Below are positions 28,011 to 37,850 of a stretch of 64,000 nucleotides of DNA, piece after piece (positions within the stretch are counted from its first letter, which is position 1; every line of letters begins with the position of its first letter). This DNA is from Helicovermis profundi. Its GTDB lineage: Bacteria; Bacillota; Clostridia; Peptostreptococcales; Acidaminobacteraceae. The DNA is taken from contig NZ_AP028654.1 in assembly GCF_033097505.1 (NCBI RefSeq), forward strand, positions 1,694,001-1,758,000, in the 5' to 3' direction. The position numbers and the translations under genes are program-made. The notes beneath the pieces were generated by a model, which saw only the letters and a program-made list of their open reading frames with translations, was not told where the DNA came from and made no database searches.

Positions 28011-29804
28011 ATGTCTAAAATCCGAAGTCATATAATGGTTTGTGGTGGAACAGGTTGCGTGTCATCTAGTAGCGAAGAAATAATTTCGTCTCTTAAAAGT
28101 GAACTTAAAAAGAATGGATATGATAAAGAAATAAAAGTTGTTAAAACTGGTTGTTTTGGATTCTGTGGTCAAGGACCTATTGTAAAAATCCACCCAGATA
28201 ATGTTTTTTATGTAAAAGTAAAACCTGAAGATGCAAAAGAAATTATTGAAGAACAAATTATTAAAGGTAGAAAAGTGGAACGTCTATTATATAGTGAACC
28301 TGTAACTGATATAAAACTTGACGAATACAGCAAAATGAATTTTTACAAAAAACAATATAGAATTGCACTTAGAAACTGTGGTTTAATTAACCCAGAAGAT
28401 ATAAATGAGTACATAGCATTTAACGGCTATGAAGCACTTGGTAAAGTATTGACTGAAATGACTCAAGATGATGTTATTAAAGTTATTAAAGATAGTGGAC
28501 TTCGAGGAAGAGGCGGCGGTGGCTTCCCTACTGGCCTTAAGTGGGAATTTACAAAACGATCTATTAATGATCAAAAATACATTATATGTAATGCTGATGA
28601 AGGTGATCCAGGCGCGTTTATGGATAGATCAATTTTAGAAGGTGATCCTCATAGTGTCCTTGAAGCTATGGCAATTGGAGCATATGCAATTGGAGCAAAT
28701 CACGGTGTAATTTATATTAGAGCGGAATATCCACTTGCTATTCATAGACTTGAAATTGCTCTTAAACAAGCTAGAGAATTGGGCCTACTTGGCAACAATA
28801 TATTTAGTAGTGATTTTAACTTCGATATTGAAATTAAATTTGGAGCAGGCGCTTTTGTATGCGGAGAAGAAACTGCTTTAATTCATTCAGTTGAAGGATG
28901 TAGAGGAGAACCTACGAAAAAACCTCCATACCCTGCTGAATCTGGTTACAACGGCAAGCCAACATGTGTTAATAATGTTGAAACTTTTGCAAACATTACT
29001 TCTATTATCAACAAAGGTTCAAAGTGGTTCAGTTCTATTGGCACAGAAAAATCTAAAGGAACAAAAGTTTTTGCTCTTGCTGGTAAAGTGAATAATGTAG
29101 GACTAGTTGAAGTTCCAATGGGAACAACTCTTAGAGAAATAATATACGACATCGGTGGTGGTATTACTGATGATAAAGATTTTAAAGCCGTTCAGACAGG
29201 CGGACCTTCTGGTGGCGTTATAACTAAAGCTGATTTAGATACTCCAATTGACTATGAAAGTTTAAAAAGTATAGGATCAATGATGGGTTCTGGTGGTATG
29301 ATTGTTATGGACGAAGATAACTGTATGGTAAACATAGCAAAATTCTATCTTGAATTCACTCAAGATGAATCGTGTGGTAAATGTACACCTTGTAGAGTTG
29401 GAACAAAGAGAATGTATGAAATTCTTGACAGAATTACAAATGGTGAAGGTGTTCCAGAAGATATTGATAAGTTAATTGAACTTGGCAATATGATTAAAGA
29501 TACTGCTCTTTGCGGACTAGGTCAAACTGCTCCTAACCCTGTTCTTAGCACATTACATTATTTTAGAGAGGAATACGAAGCTCATATTAATGACAAAAAA
29601 TGTTTTACTGGCACTTGTAAAGCACTTGCGAAATATTCAATTGATCCTGAAAAATGTATTGGTTGTACTGCATGTGCTAGAAAATGCCCAGTAGATTGTA
29701 TTTCAGGTTCACCAAAAGAAGTACATGTAATTGATCAAGATAAATGTATCGCGTGTGGTGCTTGTTATGACGCATGTAAATTTGATGCTGTAATTAAGCC
29801 TTAA
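28011..29804 (+). CDS. [FeFe]-hydrogenase flavin subunit, NuoF-like (HndC/HydB)
   Basis: 597 residues. An N-terminal [2Fe-2S] domain (GGTGCVSS and TGCFGFCGQGP), an NAD(P)H-binding glycine loop (GRGGGGFPTG), an FMN site (CNADEGDPGAFMDR), the 4Fe-4S ligands SCGKCTPCRVG, and two C-terminal 4Fe-4S motifs (CIGCTACARKCP, CIACGACYDAC). This is the diaphorase and presumed bifurcation subunit. Preceded by AAAGGAGG. Confidence 0.92.
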   Translation: MSKIRSHIMVCGGTGCVSSSSEEIISSLKSELKKNGYDKEIKVVKTGCFGFCGQGPIVKIHPDNVFYVKVKPEDAKEIIEEQIIKGRKVERLLYSEPVTDIKLDEYSKMNFYKKQYRIALRNCGLINPEDINEYIAFNGYEALGKVLTEMTQDDVIKVIKDSGLRGRGGGGFPTGLKWEFTKRSINDQKYIICNADEGDPGAFMDRSILEGDPHSVLEAMAIGAYAIGANHGVIYIRAEYPLAIHRLEIALKQARELGLLGNNIFSSDFNFDIEIKFGAGAFVCGEETALIHSVEGCRGEPTKKPPYPAESGYNGKPTCVNNVETFANITSIINKGSKWFSSIGTEKSKGTKVFALAGKVNNVGLVEVPMGTTLREIIYDIGGGITDDKDFKAVQTGGPSGGVITKADLDTPIDYESLKSIGSMMGSGGMIVMDEDNCMVNIAKFYLEFTQDESCGKCTPCRVGTKRMYEILDRITNGEGVPEDIDKLIELGNMIKDTALCGLGQTAPNPVLSTLHYFREEYEAHINDKKCFTGTCKALAKYSIDPEKCIGCTACARKCPVDCISGSPKEVHVIDQDKCIACGACYDACKFDAVIKP

Positions 29805-29818
29805 GGAGGAAAGAATCT

Positions 29819-31561
29819 ATGGAAATGATTAAACTTAAAATAAACGGCTTCGATGTAGAAGTCCCAAAAGGAACTACTATTCTTGAAGCGTCAAAATCAG
29901 TAAACGTTCACATTCCAACTCTTTGCCACTTAGATCTTAAAGGTTTTGGAATTGTAAACCAAGTAGCATCTTGTAGAGTTTGCGTTGTTGAAGTTGAAGG
30001 AAGACCAACCCTAGTACCATCATGTGCAGAAAAAGTTACTAATGGTATGGTTGTAACAACCGATTCAATAAGAGCAATTACTGGAAGAAGAATGGCTGTA
30101 GAACTTTTACTTTCAAATCACCCAAAAGAATGCTTAACTTGTCCAAAAAACTTAGACTGTGAACTTCAACAATTAGCACATGATTTAGGTGTTCGTGAAA
30201 TTAAATGGGAAGGAGAAATGATGAATTATGTTAAAGATACTTCTTCTTTCTCACTTGTTAAAGATCCAAACAAATGTGTTATGTGTAGAAGATGTGAAAC
30301 TATGTGTAATGAAGTTCAAACAGTTAACGTTCTTTCAGCAGTAAACAGAGGATTTAACACTTTTGTAGGACCAGCATTCAATATTGATATGGCTGATAGT
30401 TCTTGTACCTTCTGTGGTCAATGTGTTGCAGTCTGTCCTACTGCTGCTCTTACAGAAGTAAATAATACTCATAAAGTTTGGATGGACTTAAATAATCCCA
30501 AAAAACATGTTGTTGTTCAAGTTGCTCCTGCAGTAAGAGTTGCAATTGGCGAATTATTTGGTATGGAACCTGGAACAATTTCAACTGGTCAAATAGCAGC
30601 TGCTCTTAGAAGAATGGGATTTGATGGAATATTTGATACAGATTTTGGTGCTGACTTAACAATTATGGAAGAAGCTTCAGAACTTGTTCATAGAATTCAG
30701 CATAATGGCACACTTCCAATGCTTACAAGTTGTTGCCCAGCTTGGGTAAAATTCTTTGAACATCAATTTCCAGATATGCTTGATATTCCTTCAACATGCA
30801 GATCACCTCAAATTATGCTAGGAGCTATAGCAAAAACATATTATGCTGAAAAGAAAAAACTTGATCCTAAAAATATTTCAGTTGTATCTATTATGCCTTG
30901 CCTAGCTAAAAAAGCTGAGGCTGCTAGAACTGAATTATCTAAAGACCACAACAATAATGTTGACGTAGTTATTACTACAAGAGAATTTGCTCAAATGCTA
31001 AAAGAAGCTACTATTGATTTTTCAACATTAGGCGAAGAAGACTTCGACTCAATATTGGGTGAAAGCACTGGTGCATCAGTAATTTTTGGAACTACAGGAG
31101 GAGTTATTGAAGCTGCAGTTAGAACAGCCTATGAATGGATTACAGGAGATGAACTTAAAGATGTTGAATTCACTCAATTAAGAGGACTTGAAGGCATTAG
31201 AGAAGCAACTGTAAAAGTTGGCGATTTAGATTTAAATATTGGTATCGCTCATGGACTTGGAAATGCAAGAAAATTACTTGAAGATATTAGAGCAGGAAAA
31301 TCCAAATATCATGCAATTGAGATAATGGCATGTCCTGGCGGATGTATTGGTGGAGGTGGACAACCTTACCATCATGGAGATATGGATATCATTAGAAAGC
31401 GTCAAGAAGCAATTTATCAAGAAGATAGAAATAAAACAAAAAGAAAATCACATGAAAATACTCAAATTCTTAAATTATATGAAGAGTATCTTGGAAAACC
31501 TTATGGTGACAAAGCTCACTCTCTTCTTCATACGCATTACACTGCTAAAGATAAAATATAA
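29819..31561 (+). CDS. [FeFe]-hydrogenase catalytic subunit (HndD/HydA)
   Basis: 580 residues. N-terminal [2Fe-2S] domain, His-ligated 4Fe-4S, two 4Fe-4S motifs (CVMCRRCETMC, CTFCGQCVAVC) and the H-cluster domain with the signatures TSCCPAW, MPCLAKKAEA and MACPGGCIGGGGQP. A C-terminal small-subunit-like tail is fused. With the three preceding genes it forms an NAD(P)-linked, probably electron-bifurcating, hydrogenase. Maturases HydEFG are not in the window. Confidence 0.95.
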   Translation: MEMIKLKINGFDVEVPKGTTILEASKSVNVHIPTLCHLDLKGFGIVNQVASCRVCVVEVEGRPTLVPSCAEKVTNGMVVTTDSIRAITGRRMAVELLLSNHPKECLTCPKNLDCELQQLAHDLGVREIKWEGEMMNYVKDTSSFSLVKDPNKCVMCRRCETMCNEVQTVNVLSAVNRGFNTFVGPAFNIDMADSSCTFCGQCVAVCPTAALTEVNNTHKVWMDLNNPKKHVVVQVAPAVRVAIGELFGMEPGTISTGQIAAALRRMGFDGIFDTDFGADLTIMEEASELVHRIQHNGTLPMLTSCCPAWVKFFEHQFPDMLDIPSTCRSPQIMLGAIAKTYYAEKKKLDPKNISVVSIMPCLAKKAEAARTELSKDHNNNVDVVITTREFAQMLKEATIDFSTLGEEDFDSILGESTGASVIFGTTGGVIEAAVRTAYEWITGDELKDVEFTQLRGLEGIREATVKVGDLDLNIGIAHGLGNARKLLEDIRAGKSKYHAIEIMACPGGCIGGGGQPYHHGDMDIIRKRQEAIYQEDRNKTKRKSHENTQILKLYEEYLGKPYGDKAHSLLHTHYTAKDKI

Positions 31562-31618
31562 TATTACAATTAATACTTTTAGTCCTTAGCATCTTGTAAA
31601 TAAAGATTTAAAGTAAAC

Positions 31619-31662
31619 AAAAAACATTTGAAAGATAAACTATCTTTCAAATGTTTTTTTAA
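31619..31662 (+). terminator. Terminator of the hydrogenase operon
   Basis: AAAAAACATTTGAAAGAT, loop AAACT, complementary arm and T7. Confidence 0.9.
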
Positions 31663-31670
31663 AATCATAC

Positions 31671-31760
31671 CTACACTCTCTTTTTCTTTTGATTAAGATA
31701 TTGATTTAAAATATATATTGCTAAAAGTGCAACTGCAATTATTTTTAGCCCAAATTCCAT
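31671..31760 (-). CDS. Very small membrane protein (29 residues)
   Basis: AGAGGTGAG precedes an ATG that gives MEFGLKIIAVALLAIYILNQ followed by a basic tail (QKKKRV): one membrane span with a positive C-terminus. No homologue recalled. It could be a transporter accessory peptide or a spurious frame; the ribosome binding site and residue pattern favour a real gene. Confidence 0.45.
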   Translation of the reverse strand: MEFGLKIIAVALLAIYILNQYLNQKKKRV

Positions 31761-31872
31761 TTACTCACCTCTAAAATAATATTTAATATATTAAGTTCAC
31801 TTAATTATATTCTACACTATATTAGAGAAATGTAAACTTTTTTTAACAATCTTTGTACTTTTTTTATCAAAA

Positions 31873-33141
31873 TTATGAATTATAATTCATAGTCCACCTG
31901 TTTATATCATCTTTAAATACATTAGTTAAATTTTCACTATATTCGATTAACTTATAATTTGTTAAACCCAAGCCTGTAATTTGTGGTTTTTCACTAGTTA
32001 AAAATGGGCCTGATACAGCAACATACCATTTAGAAATACTATTTTCTTCAAAATAATTAAACTTATAGTAATAAATTTTTAAATTCCCTGCTATATTTTT
32101 TTCTGAAGTTAAAACGAGATTATTTAGATTATAATCAGCCTTAATTTTTCTATAAATATCACCTTCAGAAAAAAACTTTTGTGTGTAATATTTCACCGGA
32201 AATAGTTCGTTTCTATTTATTTGTTTAAGTTTTTCAAATAAAAAAGTCCTACATTCAATTTTTTCACTTAGATTTTCAAATACATAGTAAACTCCTTCTT
32301 CTTCGTTTCCTAGCATTATTAAAGAAATTAATGCATGAGTTTTTATATTTTCATTAGAACTTTTTGTTTTTTCTTTAAGAAGTAATATAATTTCTTCATC
32401 ATATAAGTATGCAAAAATATCAATTAAAATCAACAATTCATTTTCTACTTTAATTCTATTTTTGTACTCTTTGAAAGAGAACTCTAAAGAAGTTTTTTCA
32501 AGCTGAGTCCATTTTTTAAGTAATTGTTCTTTATATATTTGGTCTTTATCAATATAAAGTAATTTCTTTTCTAAATATTGATTCATTAGATCAAGAATTT
32601 GAGCAGATTTTTCAGAAAAAATAAAAGGAAGTAATTTGGGAAATATAATTTCTGAAAATATTGGTTTTTCTTTTAAATGAGTTAAAGGGATTCGATTCAA
32701 TTTATCAAAATCATTGGTTAAGGAATTAATGAAAAACTTATAATTTTCATTTGTTCTAAACCAAGAAATGTAATCAAGCACTAGGCTTCTATATTTATAT
32801 GATATTTTATCATAATTTTCTTTTAAGTATTTTAAATACAAAAGCGATTTATCTAATAAAACTTCATTAAAAAGAATAGTAAAATCAACGTCATCATATT
32901 TCTTTTCTAAATTACAGCTTATAATCCATTCAATAATTAATATTCCATCATTATCGCTATAATTTATATTTTTTAATTTTTTAATAAAATTATGCATTTT
33001 AGAATCATTTTTACTATCAAAATTAGTAATAATTTCTTTTAATTTATTTTCCGATGAATTATTGTAGGCAATCTTTTTTATGTAAATATATACTACAAAA
33101 CAAAACAAAACAATTAATAACACTGCTAAAAAATCAACCAT
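31873..33141 (-). CDS. Membrane-anchored helical-repeat protein of unknown function
   Basis: 422 residues: one N-terminal span (LAVLLIVLFCFVVYIYI) followed by a cytoplasmic, helix-rich region resembling HEAT-type repeats (for example THALISLIMLGNEEEGVYYV) and a beta-rich C-terminal 80 residues. AAAAGGTGAGG before the ATG. No known family recognised; single gene. Confidence 0.6.
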   Translation of the reverse strand: MVDFLAVLLIVLFCFVVYIYIKKIAYNNSSENKLKEIITNFDSKNDSKMHNFIKKLKNINYSDNDGILIIEWIISCNLEKKYDDVDFTILFNEVLLDKSLLYLKYLKENYDKISYKYRSLVLDYISWFRTNENYKFFINSLTNDFDKLNRIPLTHLKEKPIFSEIIFPKLLPFIFSEKSAQILDLMNQYLEKKLLYIDKDQIYKEQLLKKWTQLEKTSLEFSFKEYKNRIKVENELLILIDIFAYLYDEEIILLLKEKTKSSNENIKTHALISLIMLGNEEEGVYYVFENLSEKIECRTFLFEKLKQINRNELFPVKYYTQKFFSEGDIYRKIKADYNLNNLVLTSEKNIAGNLKIYYYKFNYFEENSISKWYVAVSGPFLTSEKPQITGLGLTNYKLIEYSENLTNVFKDDINRWTMNYNS

Positions 33142-33192
33142 AATTACCTCACCTTTTCAAAAAAAAGATACCATAATGGTATCTTTAAAATA

Positions 33193-33636
33193 TTATTTTA
33201 CAACAAGAACTGGTACACTAGCATGATGTACTACTTTATCAGTAATATTCCCAAGCAAAAAATGTTTTATTGCTGAATCACTTTTATCTGGCATAATAAT
33301 CATATCTACTTTTTCTTCTTCAGAAACATCAATAATAACAAGTGCAATATTACCTATATCAGATTTTATAGAACACTCAATTCCAACACTCGTAAATTTC
33401 AATTTTTCATTTTCAAGTATTTGATTCGAAATCTTAAAGGTGTCTTGCATATCAATATTATCAAAATAATTATTATACATTGTAATATTCGGAGTAATTC
33501 TTGATGCCATATTGTTACTGCTAACTACATTTAATAAGAGAATATCAGCTCCATATAATTTTGATAAATCTCTTGCATAATTAAATGTTTTTTCATTTAA
33601 CCCAAGAGCATCAATTGGAACAAGTATTTTTTTCAT
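33193..33636 (-). CDS. Universal stress protein family
   Basis: 147 residues starting MKKILVPID (ATG after GTGAGGTGAG; a longer frame includes the ribosome binding site). Alpha/beta UspA fold with the C-terminal strand VPVLVVK. The ATP loop is degenerate (GNITDKVVHHAS instead of the usual G-x2-G-x9-G-S), so ATP binding is uncertain. Confidence 0.78.
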   Translation of the reverse strand: MKKILVPIDALGLNEKTFNYARDLSKLYGADILLLNVVSSNNMASRITPNITMYNNYFDNIDMQDTFKISNQILENEKLKFTSVGIECSIKSDIGNIALVIIDVSEEEKVDMIIMPDKSDSAIKHFLLGNITDKVVHHASVPVLVVK

Positions 33637-33681
33637 AACACTCACCTCACTAAATATATACCCCAAATTTTTATTTTATAT

Positions 33682-34197
33682 CTATTTTTTTTTATTTTTT
33701 TTATTTTTTGAACCAATATTTTCTCTAAAAATTTTACTTACTGATGATCTTTCCTCTTCTTTAATAGTATAAAAATATTGAAATTCTTTTCCATTATTAC
33801 CTTGTACCTCAATAGATATCTTTAGTTTATTCTTTTTTTCAATATAAGAATATCTTTTTACTCTAGAAAAATCATAAAAAATACTTTTTAAAACCACACC
33901 ATTTTCGCAAATGTAAAATGAACTTGTTTTATATGTCACAAAAAAGCTCACCATTACAAGTAATAAAACTCCTATTGAAGAGATAACCACTGAATTAAAC
34001 TCTACTCCTCTAGCGAAAATAGATAATGGATACATTACAATAAGAACAACCACCCCAGAAAAATATAATTTTTTATTAATATGCTTTTCTATTAAAATTT
34101 TGCCTGCACTTAAAAGTGATTTACTTAAATTTTTATAATTCAAATATGTAAAAGCCGCGAGCATTACCATTGCACCTAAATTAAATACTAAATTCAT
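33682..34197 (-). CDS. Hypothetical membrane protein, promoter region displaced by IS110
   Basis: 171 residues with three hydrophobic segments in the first 95 residues and a soluble, beta-rich C-terminal part that could be PH-like. AAGGAGAT and the ATG are intact, but the IS110 copy begins just upstream of this ribosome binding site. Before insertion the gene probably followed the panE-like gene in an operon; expression may now depend on transcription out of the element. Confidence 0.6.
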   Translation of the reverse strand: MNLVFNLGAMVMLAAFTYLNYKNLSKSLLSAGKILIEKHINKKLYFSGVVVLIVMYPLSIFARGVEFNSVVISSIGVLLLVMVSFFVTYKTSSFYICENGVVLKSIFYDFSRVKRYSYIEKKNKLKISIEVQGNNGKEFQYFYTIKEEERSSVSKIFRENIGSKNKKNKKK

Positions 34198-34210
34198 CCT
34201 TATCTCCTTT

Positions 34211-34547
34211 GTATAATTAGGTTAGAAATATTGCTTAAGTTTCTTGCGAATATTCTTACCTAATTCATTTATATTGTTTGTGATTAAAAATAAGTTCAAC
34301 CACTTAACATACTGTAATTTTTCTATTATAGTTATCTCATAAAGAGTATATGCGTCTTCTCCTTGAATGACTCATTTCTTGAGTTTATATTCGTAACAAA
34401 GCTTGCATTATTGTGAGATTCTTTGATTTAGCTGGTTGAATTTCTCTTTGATCATAAATATTATTAGAGAATTATTCGTGTCACTTACAAGGTTAATTGA
34501 CTCACTAATTATTGTTACTCTTTATTATTTTAAATGGGGGTTATTTT
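34211..34547 (+). ncRNA. Candidate bridge RNA leader of IS110 copy 1
   Basis: Non-coding leader in the place where IS110-group bridge RNA is encoded. It contains TCTCCTT (34358-34364), equal to the left target flank, and further on TAGCTGGT (34429-34436), equal to the element's right end (35960-35967). The order, target guide then donor guide, is that known for IS621. A hairpin ACTCA-TTTCT-TGAGT follows the first match. Confidence 0.6.
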
Positions 34548-35852
34548 ATGTCTAACTATTACCATTTGCCTGTTGTAGGCATTGATGTTGCTGCTAATTT
34601 TTCAGTAGTTACTGCTTTAAAACCTAATGGCGACGTATTCCGTAAGAACCTTAAAATTAGCCATACACTTGGGGGCTTCAATAAACTTCTTCTTTTTCTA
34701 CAAAAAATTGAAGAAGAGTTTAACGATAGTCCCAAAGTATTTTGCGAATCCACGGGAATATATCATCTTACTCTTCTTCATTTTCTTGTTAAAAATCAGA
34801 TTGATATACATGTAATAAATCCTCTGATAACTAATTCTAACAAGAATTCGAACATAAGAAAAGTAAAAACTGATAAATTAGATTCTCTTTCCATCGCAAA
34901 AATTTGTAAATTTGATAATGTAAAGACTTCAACATTCACTAGTGAGGAGTTTTTACACCTTAAACTCCTAGTTCGTGAGTATTACAAAGTTGTTGATTTA
35001 AAGGCAAATTTGAAAAAAACTTTCTCAAATAATATTTATATTAACTATCCAGGACTTCAAAATGCATTTGCTAATATAACAGGTAAGACACCTTTAATAT
35101 TTATTAGAAAATATCCAACACCTAAACATCTTCTTAACGCTGAGCCCAAAGTTGTTATTGAACTTCTAACAAAGTCATCAAGACGTGGTTCTAGTTGGGC
35201 TAATAATAAATATAACAAACTTATAAAAATCGCTAATAGTGCCAATATCATTGGTATTACTCCCTTGCTTTTTGAATCTAAAGTAATACGTTTTAGCGAA
35301 AGTTTTGATTTTTATACAAATCAACTTAGAAATATTGTAGATGAAATTCACCAATATATTGACAATGCCTCTTTTGGAGAAGTATTTAAACAAAATATTA
35401 ATCTTCTTAAAAGTTTCAAAGGTCTTGGTGATATAACTGCAATTACTTTGTTAGTTGAAATGGGTGATATTAATAATTTTTCTAAGCCTCAACAACTTGT
35501 AGCTTTTTTCGGTGTAGATCCTAGCGTTAATCAATCTGGCAATTTTAGCGGTGATCGCAATAAAATGTCCAAACGTGGTACTGCTATAGGTAGAAGAGCT
35601 TTGTACACAGTCGCTCTTGCTTCAATACGTACAAGTAAAAATAAAAAGCCAATAAATCTTGTTTTGTATGAATATTATCACATAGCCCTTGATAAGAAAA
35701 AGAAAAAAGTTAAACTTGTAGCTGTTATGAATAAACTACTTCGCTATATTTTTTCAATACTAAAAAATCAAAAACCATATGAAGTTAGAAATCCACTCGT
35801 CCACAAAAGGATGTTTTTAGAATCTAAACTTCATAATCCTGTTGCTGCTTAA
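34548..35852 (+). CDS. IS110-family transposase (DEDD), copy 1
   Basis: 434 residues from the ATG after GGGGG. N-terminal RuvC-like DEDD domain (VVGIDVAANFS, FCESTGIYH, KTDKLDSLSIAK), a coiled-coil linker and a C-terminal Transposase_20 domain (FKGLGDITAITLLVEMGD, FFGVDPSVNQSG) with the catalytic-serine region MSKRGTAIGRRAL. It differs from copy 2 by Gly in place of Asp in that last motif. Intact and probably active. Confidence 0.93.
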   Translation: MSNYYHLPVVGIDVAANFSVVTALKPNGDVFRKNLKISHTLGGFNKLLLFLQKIEEEFNDSPKVFCESTGIYHLTLLHFLVKNQIDIHVINPLITNSNKNSNIRKVKTDKLDSLSIAKICKFDNVKTSTFTSEEFLHLKLLVREYYKVVDLKANLKKTFSNNIYINYPGLQNAFANITGKTPLIFIRKYPTPKHLLNAEPKVVIELLTKSSRRGSSWANNKYNKLIKIANSANIIGITPLLFESKVIRFSESFDFYTNQLRNIVDEIHQYIDNASFGEVFKQNINLLKSFKGLGDITAITLLVEMGDINNFSKPQQLVAFFGVDPSVNQSGNFSGDRNKMSKRGTAIGRRALYTVALASIRTSKNKKPINLVLYEYYHIALDKKKKKVKLVAVMNKLLRYIFSILKNQKPYEVRNPLVHKRMFLESKLHNPVAA

Positions 35853-35978
35853 TAAATATTTTTACAGTAAATAATATTGAATGTTCATTTTTACTCGAGC
35901 ATTATTTAGTATGCTCATTTTTAATAAGAACTTTTTTTATTAAATTACTTGACTATTACTAGCTGGTCTTTAACTTTT

Positions 35979-36896
35979 CTAGTAATTATTTTCTATCGTT
36001 TTAATCATATCAAATAATATATTATTAATAGGTGTGTCATAACTATTAAGTCCACCTAATTTTATCATTTCTCCTGCAAACATTTCAACTTCAGTTTTTC
36101 TTTTAGATTCTATATCCTGAAGCATTGAAGTTTTTCCATTTGGAGCGAATGTATCAATAAAATCATGAAATAATTCAATATCCTCATCGCCTAAGTCAAT
36201 CCCTAATTTATTTGCAAGTCCAATTACCTCTCTCATGGTATCATCCATTAGCTTTCTAGCATAGTAATCATTTTGAAAAACTTTATAATCAGCTCTAAGA
36301 ATTGCTGAAGTTTGGTTAATTCCAACGTTTATCATGAATTTACGCCATATAACTTTCATTAAATCTTTAGGAGAATCATAAGGAATTCCAACTTCATCAA
36401 ATAAATTCTTAATACCTTCTACTCTATTAGAATACACACTATTTTCTTTTTCACCAAACATTATAGTACCCAAATTTTTATAACTTATACCATTATCATT
36501 TCTAAGCGCATCAATTCCATAACATACTGAATATAGTAATTTTTCCTCACCAAGTTCTTTGGCAATTATAGCTTCACTTGATATACCATTAAGTAAAGAC
36601 ATTATGACCGTTTTAGAATTTACAAAAGGTTTTACTTGCTTGATAACATCACTTAAATGATGAAATTTACAAGCAATAATAATTAAATCAGCTTTTTCCA
36701 TATTGTCTTCACTTGAAATAAACTTAAATTTATATTCTTTATTATTTACGATAAATTTTGAACTCTCATATTTTTCTTTACGTTTTCCATTTGCAATTAC
36801 TTTAAAATTTTCATAGTCATTTTCAATAAATTTTGAGCAAAATGAAGCTCCAATTGCTCCAAGACCTATCAAATATACGCTCTTCATATTTCGCAT
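35979..36896 (-). CDS. Ketopantoate reductase-like protein (PanE/ApbA)
   Basis: About 305 residues. An N-terminal Rossmann motif VYLIGLGAIGASF binds NADP; the C-terminal helical domain has KVIWRKFMINVGINQ (with the catalytic Lys) and the D/E-rich end typical of ApbA proteins. The start was chosen after AAGGAGG. It may reduce 2-dehydropantoate for CoA synthesis, or another oxoacid; no other pan gene is near, although coaE is downstream of the tRNA. IS110 inserted 7 bp after its stop. Confidence 0.78.
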   Translation of the reverse strand: MRNMKSVYLIGLGAIGASFCSKFIENDYENFKVIANGKRKEKYESSKFIVNNKEYKFKFISSEDNMEKADLIIIACKFHHLSDVIKQVKPFVNSKTVIMSLLNGISSEAIIAKELGEEKLLYSVCYGIDALRNDNGISYKNLGTIMFGEKENSVYSNRVEGIKNLFDEVGIPYDSPKDLMKVIWRKFMINVGINQTSAILRADYKVFQNDYYARKLMDDTMREVIGLANKLGIDLGDEDIELFHDFIDTFAPNGKTSMLQDIESKRKTEVEMFAGEMIKLGGLNSYDTPINNILFDMIKTIENNY

Positions 36897-37090
36897 CATT
36901 ACCTCCTTATCGCCATTATACATTATTTTTGAAAGCACTCCTACATTATAACAAATATATCTTTAAATGCATTTAAACTTTTAAAGTTTAAAGCACTCTT
37001 TAAAATATAATCATATTGACATAAAGAGAAATAACCATTATAATTCATATGTGAGTAAAAATGAGAATATAAGTAAGCTAGTTTATACAA

Positions 37091-37176
37091 GCGAGAGTGG
37101 CGGAATGGCAGACGCGCAGGTTTGAGGGATCTGTGACCACTAGGTTGTACGGGTTCAAGTCCCGTCTCTCGCACCA
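37091..37176 (+). tRNA. tRNA-Leu (anticodon GAG)
   Basis: 86 bp with acceptor arm GCGAGAG/CTCTCGC, long variable arm of a class II tRNA, anticodon loop TTTGAGG, T loop GGTTCAAGTCC and encoded CCA. Confidence 0.95.
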
Positions 37177-37178
37177 AT

Positions 37179-37208
37179 TAATAGCAGCCTAATGGCTGCT
37201 ATTTTTTT
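37179..37208 (+). terminator. Terminator of tRNA-Leu
   Basis: ATAGCAGCC-TAAT-GGCTGCTAT followed by T8. It overlaps the last codons of coaE on the other strand. Confidence 0.88.
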
Positions 37209-37830
37209 TCATATACTCTAAATTGTCTATAATCTTAGTATTGGTATATCCAGAATAAAGTATTAATACATCATTTTTAAGCTCTTCTATACTAAAAGAA
37301 TTATAAACAATAATATCTGATAATTCAATTTTATCGACTAATAACTTCTGAGCATTTATTCTTTTTATCGCTTCTTCTTTTTTAATATTGTCTCTTTTAA
37401 CTAGCCTATCAATTTGAGTTTCTTTATCAACATATATTAACCAAGTTTCTGTTACATCATTTTCATATTTACTTTCATATAGCAAAGGACAATCAAAAAA
37501 AATAATATTTTCATTCCTATTTCTGTAATACTCAAATTCTTCATAAACTTTTTCTTTAATCCTAGGATGGGTAATCGCATTCAATAATCGTAATTTTCTA
37601 TAATCACTAAATACAATCTTTCCAAGTTTTTTTCTATCCAAAGTTCCATCTTTATTAATAACTTCTTTTCCAAATGTTTCTTCAATTTCTTCTAATGATT
37701 TTTCACCTTTTTTTACAACATCACGAGCAATTTTATCTGCATCTACTATAATCGCTCCAAGTTCTTTTAGCACTTTTGATACAGTGCTTTTACCCGAAGC
37801 TATTCCTCCAGTAAGTCCTATAATTTTCAA
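37189..37830 (-). CDS. coaE: Dephospho-CoA kinase
   Basis: 213-residue P-loop kinase for the last step of CoA synthesis: IIGLTGGIASGKST at the N-terminus, DADKIARD and FFDCPLLYES. A TTG start at 37830 with AGAGGG at 6 nt is preferred over the ATG two codons earlier that touches the Shine-Dalgarno. Adjacent to polA, as in many Firmicutes. Confidence 0.9.
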   Translation of the reverse strand: MKIIGLTGGIASGKSTVSKVLKELGAIIVDADKIARDVVKKGEKSLEEIEETFGKEVINKDGTLDRKKLGKIVFSDYRKLRLLNAITHPRIKEKVYEEFEYYRNRNENIIFFDCPLLYESKYENDVTETWLIYVDKETQIDRLVKRDNIKKEEAIKRINAQKLLVDKIELSDIIVYNSFSIEELKNDVLILYSGYTNTKIIDNLEYMKKNSSH

Positions 37831-37850
37831 TTTCATCCCTCTTTCTTTTG

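Larger units (their letters stand above)
34211..35971 (+). mobile_element. IS110-family insertion sequence, copy 1
   Basis: About 1.76 kb, matching 49558-51318 by eye apart from one base. It has no terminal inverted repeats and no target duplication, as expected for IS110. A long leader of about 337 nt precedes the transposase. Left end GTATAATTAGG, right end CTAGCTGGTCTTT; a few bases are ambiguous because T residues are shared with the target. Confidence 0.9.

Noticed and set aside
27324-29152. Several minus-strand frames within the hydrogenase operon
   Set aside because: They mirror strongly coding plus-strand genes and have no ribosome binding sites.
36941-37177. 78-residue minus-strand frame over the tRNA
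   Set aside because: It is the complement of tRNA-Leu and its flank (giving the familiar spurious RETGLEPV peptide).
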